The notes under the pieces: model-generated
What the model saw: the letters and a program-made list of their open reading frames with translations, nothing else
Told to the model about the DNA's origin: nothing
Database searches by the model: none
Program-made: the position numbers and the translations under genes
Assembly (NCBI RefSeq): GCF_025370785.1
Contig: NZ_JAMXFA010000014.1
Coordinates: forward strand, 92,431-156,430
DNA length: 64,000 bases
Reading direction: 5' to 3'
From: Laspinema olomoucense D3b
GTDB taxonomy: Bacteria > Cyanobacteriota > Cyanobacteriia > Cyanobacteriales > Laspinemataceae
Shown here: positions 47,171 to 54,841 of the stretch, in pieces
Numbering within the stretch: the stretch's first letter is position 1
Layout of the letters: every line of letters starts with the position of its first letter

Positions 47171-47257
47171 GGAGATGGGGAGATGGGGGGATGGGGGAGA
47201 TGGGGGAGATGGGGGAGATGGGGAAGATGGGGAGGATGGGGAAGATGGGGGGATGGG
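47171..47257 (+). repeat. Imperfect 9-bp G-rich tandem array (gggggagat type)
   Basis: About nine units of gggggagat-like 9-mers, degenerating to ggggaagat and ggggaggat, form a strongly G-biased stretch on the plus strand. G runs of four and five recur at 4-base spacing, so the plus strand could form G-quadruplexes. A hairpin with a ggc-tgt-gcc core follows at 47262-47304. The same array type occurs at 54.3-54.7 kb. Confidence 0.8.
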
Positions 47258-47261
47258 GTGT

Positions 47262-47304
47262 AGTTATTCTGGTAACTTGGCTGTGCCAAGTTACCAGGAT
47301 AACT
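47262..47304. repeat. 20-bp palindromic hairpin with GGC-tgt-GCC core
   Basis: Left arm 47262-47281 (agttattctggtaacttggc) pairs with 47285-47304, with a single mismatch, around a three-base tgt loop. It follows the G-rich array immediately. The 54.5-kb cluster has hairpins of the same core and loop size, but with other arm sequences. Confidence 0.75.
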
Positions 47305-47312
47305 CTCCCCAT

Positions 47313-48362
47313 TTATTTAGACAAGCAGCGAGCACAAGGTTCCACCCAACCGCGTAGGAAATAGTACATCAAGGTGTAGAATTCCTCAACGACTCGGCTG
47401 GTGAGGGCCAAGCTGGAGGCATTGGGGATGATGTCATAAATGCCTGTGCGAACTTGGTCTAAAGCACAGATTTCCGGATACAAACTAGGCGATCGTGGGA
47501 TGACTTCCAAATCAAGACCTTGAAAAGCTAGGCTGGCCCTGGGTAAGTGTAAAACCGAGGCGACGACGATCACCCGAGGGTTTCGGTTAGCCCGTCTAGG
47601 GAGGAGTTCTCCAACGGCTACGGCACTTTGCCGGACATTTTCCACCTTATTTAAAACAAAAATATGAGTAGGAGAAACACCTTGGGCGATTAATAGGCTT
47701 CTAATGATGTTAGCTTCGAGGATATCTGTGGAGTTAGCCGAATACCAAGGAGCACTAACCCCTTGCCAGGGAAAAGGTTGAGGTCGAGCGGCGATAATCA
47801 CCCGAGGGGAGTGGCCCACCTGTTGCTGAAGTTGGTACTGACGAACCGTGGTGACGATCAGGTCGCTCATATTTGCTTCTATCAATTCGGGCTGATAGGG
47901 CAAAGAAGGCTGGGAAATCCCCGAGGATAAGAGGACGATGGCTTCAGGACGGCCTACAACGGGGACGAGATTGAGGTTTCCCTGGGCTGGACAAACTGAG
48001 GCGATGGGGAAATTAGAGCGAATTAGCCAATACTGATACTGTTGAGCCAGCCAAGGAACGCTACAGAGAACCAAGAGAACGAGGGCGGCACAAACTAGAG
48101 GCTGTCGTTGTTTGGGTCTCTGGGTAGCCGTGCATAAGAGGACGATGCACAATCCCAAGGGTCGCAGGGGAAACGAGAGAATGTACCACAAGGTGGCAAC
48201 CCCCTGCTCGGTGGGAAAGAAAAACGCCAAGATGATAATACTTAAGAGGATTGCGCCCCCGAGCCAGGTTAGATATTCCCGAGGAATAAGCTGGAGGAGC
48301 ACATACCAGATCAGGAGAGCGACAACCACCCACAGGAGAAGCTGGGTTATGACTAGAAACAT
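47313..48362 (-). CDS. YdcF/SanA family membrane protein (DUF218)
   Basis: The 349-residue protein has four to five N-terminal membrane helices (about 4-125) and a C-terminal DUF218 domain with PEAIVLLSSGIS, a RANRNPRVIVVASVLHLPRA segment and a TGIYDIIPNASSLALTS end. The family includes ElyC and SanA and is linked to envelope integrity. The role here is inferred from the family. Confidence 0.85.
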   Translation of the reverse strand: MFLVITQLLLWVVVALLIWYVLLQLIPREYLTWLGGAILLSIIILAFFFPTEQGVATLWYILSFPLRPLGLCIVLLCTATQRPKQRQPLVCAALVLLVLCSVPWLAQQYQYWLIRSNFPIASVCPAQGNLNLVPVVGRPEAIVLLSSGISQPSLPYQPELIEANMSDLIVTTVRQYQLQQQVGHSPRVIIAARPQPFPWQGVSAPWYSANSTDILEANIIRSLLIAQGVSPTHIFVLNKVENVRQSAVAVGELLPRRANRNPRVIVVASVLHLPRASLAFQGLDLEVIPRSPSLYPEICALDQVRTGIYDIIPNASSLALTSRVVEEFYTLMYYFLRGWVEPCARCLSK

Positions 48363-48885
48363 TGCTGGACGTCCTCAAGGTGCAAGTTAGCGGGCGATCG
48401 AATCATCTTCTGTATGCTCCTACGGCTGTAGTTCACTCAAAACAATGAACTCTGGGGAAACTCGGGTTTAAGTCTAGGGTAAACCTGGCGATCGCCTGGA
48501 AATTTAAGTATTTATTCGGAGTTATTCTCGTTTGTTACATTTTTGTTGACAAATCTATGAGTTTCTTAAATTTTTCTGAAGGTCAACCGCAGTAAGATTG
48601 AATTTAGACCCGAGAGAAAGCCGACTCCCGGATGCTCGGTCTTCCCTTGGAGGCAGAGTGGCAGACCCCTCAAAGGTCTGTCCTCGGCAGTTAACCGCCC
48701 GGGTTCCTTGTTTTCTCTAAACTCATTAAGAGTCATCCAATCGAAGGGAGGAAAGTGTTACAAAGATTAATAAAAAATCCTCGATTAATCCTTCGATACC
48801 GCGCCATACTTGATAGAAGTTGAGCAATTAAAATTGAAATCCTCAGTTCCTCCAAAGTGCTGGGTTGATACAAATAGCACCCATA
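48363..48885. other. Spacer upstream of the pentapeptide gene, contains a possible RNA
   Basis: The 520-base spacer holds no supported gene. It includes the 48600-48731 region with a folded-RNA pattern (see ncRNA entry). Promoters for the divergent YdcF and pentapeptide genes should be here. Confidence 0.4.
48600..48731 (+). ncRNA. Possible structured RNA or leader with multi-stem fold
   Basis: Outer stems are tttaga (about 48602-48607) with tctaaa at the end of the region, and acccg with cgggt. Inside are a hairpin cagacc...ggtctg with a 7-base loop, a gagg...cctc stem around it, and an imperfect ggcagttaaccgcc stem-loop. The elements nest, which points to a fold, but it matches no riboswitch or small RNA family I recognise. 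A chance set of repeats cannot be ruled out. Confidence 0.3.
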
Positions 48886-49791
48886 ATGAATATTAATCAT
48901 TGGCTGACCCTTTACGACCAGGGAATTAGAGACTTTTCGGGTTTAGACTTGCGTGGGGCTCAATTGGTGGGGGTGACCCTAATTGGGGTTAACCTCACCG
49001 GTGCCTATCTCGAAGGCGTGAATTTCGCTCGCTCGTTTTTAACTAAATCCAATCTAACGCGCGCTGCCCTCAATCGATCTAATCTTAATTTTGCCAAACT
49101 CAGTGACGCCCGATTAACCGAGGCAAATCTGACGAAAGCGGATCTACAGGGTTCCTTTCTGGTCAAGGCCCAGTTGAATCAGGCCAAATTGAGTGGGGCA
49201 AATCTGATCAGCGCCAATCTGCGGGGGGCAAATTTGCGAGAGGCCAATTTATGTGGGGCCAATCTCCAAGGGGTTAACCTGCGCGGTGCGAACCTGACTG
49301 GGGCCAATTTGAAATGGGCTAATCTCAGTGGTGCGCGGTTGAGCGGTGCGCTCTTGGATGGAGTGCAATTGACGGGGGTGAATCTCAGTGGCGCTTTTTT
49401 GAATGGGGTGGATTTGACAGGGGTGGATCTCGATGGGGTGAATTTGAGTGAGGCAAAGCTCAGTGGGGCTAATCTCGCCGGGGCCAATCTGAGGTTTACA
49501 AATTTTAGTGATGCCAAGCTGCGCGGGGTGAATTTAACGGGAGCGAATTTAACGGGAGCGGATTTAAGTTCTGCGTTATTAAATCAAGCTCGGTTAAATT
49601 CTACAAATTTGACCCGGACGGATTTTACAGATGCGGATCTGAGGGATGCCAATTTTTCGGGCGCGACTTACGACGGTGCAGAATTTCGCAGTTTCCATGA
49701 TGTAGAAGGGGCGATGCAGCAGTATGGTGCGGCGATCGCCTCCGACAGTGCAGCTTTTTCACCGCCGATGACCCTAAAGACCCTTTATTAA
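48886..49791 (+). CDS. Pentapeptide-repeat protein
   Basis: From the ATG at 48886 the protein has 301 residues; an upstream ATG at 48865 gives 308, but its seven extra residues look like spacer. Nearly the whole length is A(D/N)LxG-type pentapeptides, in about 45 tandem turns such as ANLCGANLQGVNLRGANLTG, forming a right-handed quadrilateral helix. No signal peptide is present. Members are common in cyanobacteria, and no catalytic site is known for them. A nucleic-acid-mimic or scaffold role is possible but not shown. Confidence 0.92.
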   Translation: MNINHWLTLYDQGIRDFSGLDLRGAQLVGVTLIGVNLTGAYLEGVNFARSFLTKSNLTRAALNRSNLNFAKLSDARLTEANLTKADLQGSFLVKAQLNQAKLSGANLISANLRGANLREANLCGANLQGVNLRGANLTGANLKWANLSGARLSGALLDGVQLTGVNLSGAFLNGVDLTGVDLDGVNLSEAKLSGANLAGANLRFTNFSDAKLRGVNLTGANLTGADLSSALLNQARLNSTNLTRTDFTDADLRDANFSGATYDGAEFRSFHDVEGAMQQYGAAIASDSAAFSPPMTLKTLY

Positions 49792-49857
49792 GCCCTGTCA
49801 GCTACAACTTTGGCCCCCCTCCCGTTCGCCAGGAGGAGGGACCGAAGGTGGCTCAAA

Positions 49858-51348
49858 TTATTTGCGACGTTTGATTTCAGTCTCGATCGCCTGAATCACG
49901 GTTTGGATCACTTTGACTCGGGCATAATATTTATCATTCCCCGGGATCACCGTCCAAGGTGCCGAGGGGGTACTGGTCCGCTGAATCATCTGATTCACTG
50001 CCACATTATAAAGTGACCACTGCTCCCGATTGCGCCAGTCTTCCGGGGTGAGCTTATGTTCCTTAAACCGATTGTTGCTGCGTTCGTTGAATCGCTTGAG
50101 TTGTTCTTCCGGGCTAATATGCAGCCAGAATTTGACCACGGCATAACCGGAACTGGTGAGTTGTTCTTCAAATTCATTAATTTCTCGATAGGCTCTGCGC
50201 CATTCCGGTTCGCTGGCAAATCCTTCAATGCGTTCGACTAACACTCGACCATACCAACTGCGATCAAAAATGCCAATGCTTCCAGGGAGCGGTAATCGTC
50301 GCCAGAACCGCCAGAGGTAATGATGGCCTAATTCTTCCGTGCTGGGGGCGGCAAAGGCATTCACGGCATAACTGCGGGGGTCGAGGACGTCGGTCAAGCG
50401 TTTGATGGCTCCCCCTTTTCCAGCAGCGTCCCATCCTTCAAATAACACGAGGACGGGGATTTCTTGTTCGTGAATCTCCAGTTGTAGTTTCGTGAGTTCT
50501 ACTTGTTCTTTGCGCAGTTGTTTTTTATAGTCCTGTTTATCTAAGCTCACACTTAGATCGATTTGGGCGAGAAAATCCGGTTCTGTGGGTTGGAGTTGTT
50601 CTTGGGCGGGCAAAACCGGCACGGGTAGCTGATAGTGAAGGCGATCGAGGGCTTCGGTGAGGGTGGTTGCCATTGTTGCCAGCACTTTTACCCTTGCCCA
50701 CTGCTGATCGTCTCCTTCCACGAGGGTCCAGGGCGCGGGTCCGGTACTGGTTTGAATCACCATGTCTTCGGCTAAGGCGCTGTAGGTGTCGTATTTTTTG
50801 GCTTGCTGCCAGTCTTCGGGACGAACTCGCCAAGCGGTGAGGGGGTCTGCTGCGGATTTTTTCAGCCGTCGCTTCAGTTCTTTTTCGCTGATGTGAATCC
50901 AGAATTTGGCGATCGCCACTCCATCATCCACCATCTGCCGCTCAAAGGCATTGATTTGTCGAATCACAGTGGGGACTTCAGCATCGGTGATCCGGCCAAA
51001 TAACCGATCTTCTAACATCCGAATATACCAACTGTGATAGAAAATGCCCATACTGCCCCGCGCTGGCAGTTTCTGCCAAAACCGCCACAAAAAATGGTGT
51101 TGCCGTGCTTCTTCATTGGGGGGCCATATTGGATGCACTTGAAATCCCCGGGGGTCCATATAACCCACCATTTTTTTGACCAGAGACCCTTTCCCCGCAG
51201 CCGTCCAACCTTCTAACACGAAGATGGAGGGTAGTTTTTTTTCCCAGCAGGCTTGTTGTAGCTCTCGAATCTGTTGCATCAGGGCTTCGATCTGTTCGTG
51301 ATATGTGTTTTTATCCAGGGAAAGTTTGAGATCAAGGTTATCTAACAT
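49858..51348 (-). CDS. Two-domain PPK2 family polyphosphate kinase/phosphotransferase
   Basis: The 496-residue protein has two PPK2 domains in tandem, the class II (polyphosphate:AMP phosphotransferase) type. The C-terminal domain has FEGWDAAGKGG (about 303-313) and FDRSWYGR (about 360-367), both intact. In the N-terminal domain the equivalent motifs are LEGWTAAGKGS (46-55) and FYHSWYIR (about 104-111). There the Asp-Arg pair becomes Tyr-His, so that copy is probably inactive. The enzyme uses polyphosphate to make nucleotides or the reverse. It is a single-gene unit. Confidence 0.88.
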   Translation of the reverse strand: MLDNLDLKLSLDKNTYHEQIEALMQQIRELQQACWEKKLPSIFVLEGWTAAGKGSLVKKMVGYMDPRGFQVHPIWPPNEEARQHHFLWRFWQKLPARGSMGIFYHSWYIRMLEDRLFGRITDAEVPTVIRQINAFERQMVDDGVAIAKFWIHISEKELKRRLKKSAADPLTAWRVRPEDWQQAKKYDTYSALAEDMVIQTSTGPAPWTLVEGDDQQWARVKVLATMATTLTEALDRLHYQLPVPVLPAQEQLQPTEPDFLAQIDLSVSLDKQDYKKQLRKEQVELTKLQLEIHEQEIPVLVLFEGWDAAGKGGAIKRLTDVLDPRSYAVNAFAAPSTEELGHHYLWRFWRRLPLPGSIGIFDRSWYGRVLVERIEGFASEPEWRRAYREINEFEEQLTSSGYAVVKFWLHISPEEQLKRFNERSNNRFKEHKLTPEDWRNREQWSLYNVAVNQMIQRTSTPSAPWTVIPGNDKYYARVKVIQTVIQAIETEIKRRK

Positions 51349-51930
51349 GGACTTGCTTTATAGGGGTTAGATTGTGAGCTGGATTATGATCCGATGCCCT
51401 AATAGTACCTGTCTCCTTCACGGTGGAGTACCATTGGCCTTTTTTTAGGGTTAAGAATTCTTGATAAGAGCAGTTCTAGCGTCTCTGGCAGCCGTTGTCT
51501 AAATGAATTAGACACTTTTTTCGAGTGGCAGCGGGAAAGCTCCCGACGACTGAAAGCGCGCCCGAGGCTCCCCCGGTGTCCATTCTATTGTTCTAATGAT
51601 TTAGAAGGGGCTATCTACTGGCCACAATTTTCAGGAAACAAGTTTGTTGTTTTTACTACAAAATTATCGATTTTTTGTCAGCATTGTTACTTTAAAATCG
51701 TAAAACTAAAATGCCATGAGAGGGTCGGAGGGAAGGGTAAGGGGGATATGGAGATTTCCGTACAAATAAAAAATTGAGAGCGGTTATGATTGTGATGAAT
51801 GGGCCGAATCTCAGTCTAGGGTAAGCCGATGCAAACAGGGTGACCTATTTACCCCAAAAGACGTTAGCCGGTTCCGAGGTAATTCGCTAAGATAGAAAAC
51901 AATAGGTATCACCTTGGCTTAAAAACGCTT
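51349..51930. other. 582-base spacer with an orphan terminator-like hairpin
   Basis: The spacer between the divergent PPK2 and DUF1648 genes holds no supported protein gene. The hairpin with T tract at 51496-51521 is listed separately. Confidence 0.5.
51496..51521 (+). terminator. Hairpin with T tract, no gene upstream on its strand
   Basis: tgtctaa (51496-51502) pairs with ttagaca (51508-51514) around 5 bases, then c and six T (51516-51521). It faces the plus strand, but the nearest upstream gene on that strand ends at 49791. It may end a small RNA transcribed between about 51380 and 51520. Confidence 0.6.
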
Positions 51931-52446
51931 ATGAATAAAAACAAAAACACGGAAAGTCTGTTAGGAGCAATCGTGCGATCGCCCTTGGAACTGGCTTTAG
52001 AAATTGCCGCTTTAGCCGGGATTCTCTGCACTTTTCTGGCGATTCTCCAATCCTGGGGAAACCTTCCCGAGACTATCCCCATTCATTTTGGCATCACTGG
52101 ACAACCGGATAACTGGGGTTCCAAACCGATTCTCTGGCTATTACCCAGCATGGGAACTTGTATTTATCTGGTTTTAACCCTTTCCCCGTTATTGCCGCAA
52201 CTGTTAGAGAGTCCGTTCCCGATACCCGAGGACCAAGGGGACCGACTGTTAGGACTGGTGCGCGAACTGTTTGGATGGATGAAGGTGCAAATTATCTGGC
52301 TATTTTTCTTGATTAACTGGCAGATGATTCAAGTGGGATTGGGACAAGCTAGTGCGATCGGGACGGTTTTAATTTTTACTGGTGTGATATTTCTAGGCGG
52401 AACGATCGCCTTTTATTTCCAACAAGCGGAACAAAACCTCTATTAA
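51931..52446 (+). CDS. DUF1648 membrane protein
   Basis: The 171-residue protein has four membrane helices (about 20-45, 65-85, 115-135 and 145-165). It also has the DUF1648 segment LPETIPIHFGITGQPDNWGSK between the first two. The family is of unknown role and includes SdpI-like immunity proteins. A terminator follows. Confidence 0.82.
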   Translation: MNKNKNTESLLGAIVRSPLELALEIAALAGILCTFLAILQSWGNLPETIPIHFGITGQPDNWGSKPILWLLPSMGTCIYLVLTLSPLLPQLLESPFPIPEDQGDRLLGLVRELFGWMKVQIIWLFFLINWQMIQVGLGQASAIGTVLIFTGVIFLGGTIAFYFQQAEQNLY

Positions 52447-52480
52447 ACCCGATGCCTCCTGTGGAATTGTTCCCCATGAA

Positions 52481-52504
52481 AATAGCCCGCTCAAGCGGGC
52501 TATT
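52481..52504. terminator. Shared hairpin between DUF1648 and murJ
   Basis: aatagcccgc (52481-52490) pairs with gcgggctatt (52495-52504) around 4 bases, 34 bases past the DUF1648 stop and 33 bases past the murJ end. T runs are short on both strands. It is a likely two-way terminator for the convergent pair. Confidence 0.7.
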
Positions 52505-52536
52505 AATGCAATCAAAATCCAGAGTTCGGCTTCGGT

Positions 52537-54192
52537 TTATCGCCCAAAGCGTTGACGGATGCGCTGCATAAATATATCTACTTCGGGTAATTGAATTTGC
52601 GTGATGATCGCCACAAATACCAGCAATCCACCCAAGCTAGATAGACCCAATTCCGCGAGATAAATCAATAATCCAGTGCCTTCAAAGAAGCGATCGCAGC
52701 TTTGGAGAATGAACCAACTGACCACACCGGCTACGGCACTTGCCCCAGTTAACAAGGCGATCGGTTTACTCCATTCGGCTAAGGGCAATCCATTCAGCTT
52801 GCGATCGAGCAAAATCAACAGCGCCAGCATGGAAATAATATTCACCCCTACCGTTGCTAGAACCAAACCCGGTGCGCCAAATGCTCTCACCATAAAGAAA
52901 TCCAGGACGGCATTCAAAAAAATACTCACAATACTGACCCGAAATGGGGTGTCCCCATCTCCCAAAGCATAAAACACCCGGACCAGCACATCCCGTCCCA
53001 AATAGACAAACATCCCAATCCCATAAGCCATCAGCATCGGGGAGACAAATGCCGAAGCCGCTTGGTCAAAGGCCCCGCGTTCATAAATGACTCGCACGAT
53101 CGCCACCGACAAAGCGATGGTAAATGCTCCTAGAGGTAACATTGTTAGCCCCGTCAGCATCAACCCCTGGCGAATCCGCTGTTTCAGTTGCGGCCAGTCA
53201 TTGGGGTCAGCTAATCGGGAAAATACCGGCAATAGCGGCACTAACAGCATATTAGAAACAATCCCCAAGGGCGTCTGCACCAGCAGTCCGGCATAACCCA
53301 AAGCCGCCGCAGCTTGCGGAATGTAAGACGCGAAAAACAAGTCTGTATAGACATTAATTTGGAGCATTCCCGAGGAGAAGGTAGCCGGTCCCATGACCTT
53401 CATCACCTCTTTGACCCCCGGACGATTAAACTCAAACCGCAGACGCAAGGTCCCTAAGCCGCTGCGCCACTGGGTCACCACTTGCACCACCCACTGGAGA
53501 ATCGCCCCGGCAAGGGTTCCCCAAGCTAACACCATCCCACCTGTCATGGCATATTCGGGAAGGCCAATATCCTGGCCTGCTTGTAGGACGAAGATGCCTA
53601 ATGCACCGATGAGCGCCACACTGGAAAAGAGGGGACTGATGGAGGGAATCCAATAGTGGTCAGCGGCATTGAGGGTTCCGAATCCAACGCCAATCAATCC
53701 AGCAAGGAGGGCGAGGGGGGCCATAATCCGAAATTGTTGGATGGCGATCGCATGGGTCAGTTGCACGGTTTCAAATTCTGGGGTAGAAAGGCCCTGGGCC
53801 CCTGCTTCTGCCGCTGAAATGTTCAAACCTGGTGCGACTAAACCCATTAACGGTTCTGCAAACAGGACTAAAACCCCGGAGACAATCAGCAGCAATCCAC
53901 CCACGAGGGTAGTGATGGTTTCCACGAGGGGGGCTGCTTCTTCCGGTTTCCGCTTAGCCAGGACGCTGACGATCGCGCTATGGAAGGGTCCATTGATGCC
54001 CCCGAGTAAAATCAGCAAAAAACCGGGGATCACATAAGCATAGTTATAGGCATCAAAGGCGGGACCGACTCCAAATGCAGCGGCGATCGCTTGTTGACGC
54101 ACTAAACCAAAGACTTTACTGATCAAGGTGGCGATCGCCACCAGACCGGCAATTCCAGCTAGAGAACGAGCGGGTTTTTTTAGGTCAGACAC
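52537..54192 (-). CDS. murJ: Lipid II flippase MurJ
   Basis: The 551-residue integral membrane protein has the MurJ/MVF signature: an N-terminal ATLISKVFGLVRQQAIAAAFG, GPAFDAYNYAYVIPGFLLIL and 13 to 14 hydrophobic helices. MurJ flips the peptidoglycan precursor lipid II across the membrane and is essential for growth. The gene's upstream side is the G-rich array and hairpin spacer at 54.3-54.75 kb, so its promoter probably lies just upstream at 54193-54300. The cell-wall peptidase gene behind that spacer is a likely functional neighbour. Confidence 0.95.
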   Translation of the reverse strand: MSDLKKPARSLAGIAGLVAIATLISKVFGLVRQQAIAAAFGVGPAFDAYNYAYVIPGFLLILLGGINGPFHSAIVSVLAKRKPEEAAPLVETITTLVGGLLLIVSGVLVLFAEPLMGLVAPGLNISAAEAGAQGLSTPEFETVQLTHAIAIQQFRIMAPLALLAGLIGVGFGTLNAADHYWIPSISPLFSSVALIGALGIFVLQAGQDIGLPEYAMTGGMVLAWGTLAGAILQWVVQVVTQWRSGLGTLRLRFEFNRPGVKEVMKVMGPATFSSGMLQINVYTDLFFASYIPQAAAALGYAGLLVQTPLGIVSNMLLVPLLPVFSRLADPNDWPQLKQRIRQGLMLTGLTMLPLGAFTIALSVAIVRVIYERGAFDQAASAFVSPMLMAYGIGMFVYLGRDVLVRVFYALGDGDTPFRVSIVSIFLNAVLDFFMVRAFGAPGLVLATVGVNIISMLALLILLDRKLNGLPLAEWSKPIALLTGASAVAGVVSWFILQSCDRFFEGTGLLIYLAELGLSSLGGLLVFVAIITQIQLPEVDIFMQRIRQRFGR

Positions 54193-54251
54193 AAATCTTC
54201 ACAAATCGCGAAAGAGCTTCAATTATTTAACCCCGAATTGGGCAATTCTCA

Positions 54252-54596
<345 letters not shown>

Positions 54597-54602
54597 AGTT
54601 CC

Positions 54603-54726
54603 TCTCTACCCCATCTCCCCCATCTACCCCATCTCCCCTATCTCCCCCATCTCCCCCATCTCCCCTATCTCCCCTATCTCCCCTATCTCCCCTATCTCCC
54701 CTATCTCCCCTATCTCCCCTATCTCG
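54603..54726 (-). repeat. 9-bp C-rich tandem array, cccctatct type
   Basis: About 13 near-perfect units of cccctatct (first ones ccccatct) run on the plus strand, so G runs are on the minus strand. With the opposed G-rich array at 54312-54475 it forms a large inverted structure around the hairpin cluster. Confidence 0.9.
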
Positions 54727-54749
54727 ATGGCGGTCCTCCCCATCCTCCC

Positions 54750-54778
54750 CAATAAAAAAGCCCGCAATCATACGGGCT
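54750..54778 (-). terminator. Intrinsic terminator of the M23 peptidase gene
   Basis: On the minus strand, agcccg (54778-54773) pairs with cgggct (54764-54759) around an 8-base loop, followed by a T run. It lies 64 to 92 bases past the peptidase stop at 54842. Confidence 0.8.
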
Positions 54779-54841
54779 AAATTAACAGAGGGGGAAGTCG
54801 GATTCAATTCCGAACCCCCCCGCGAAGAATAAATCGCTGAT

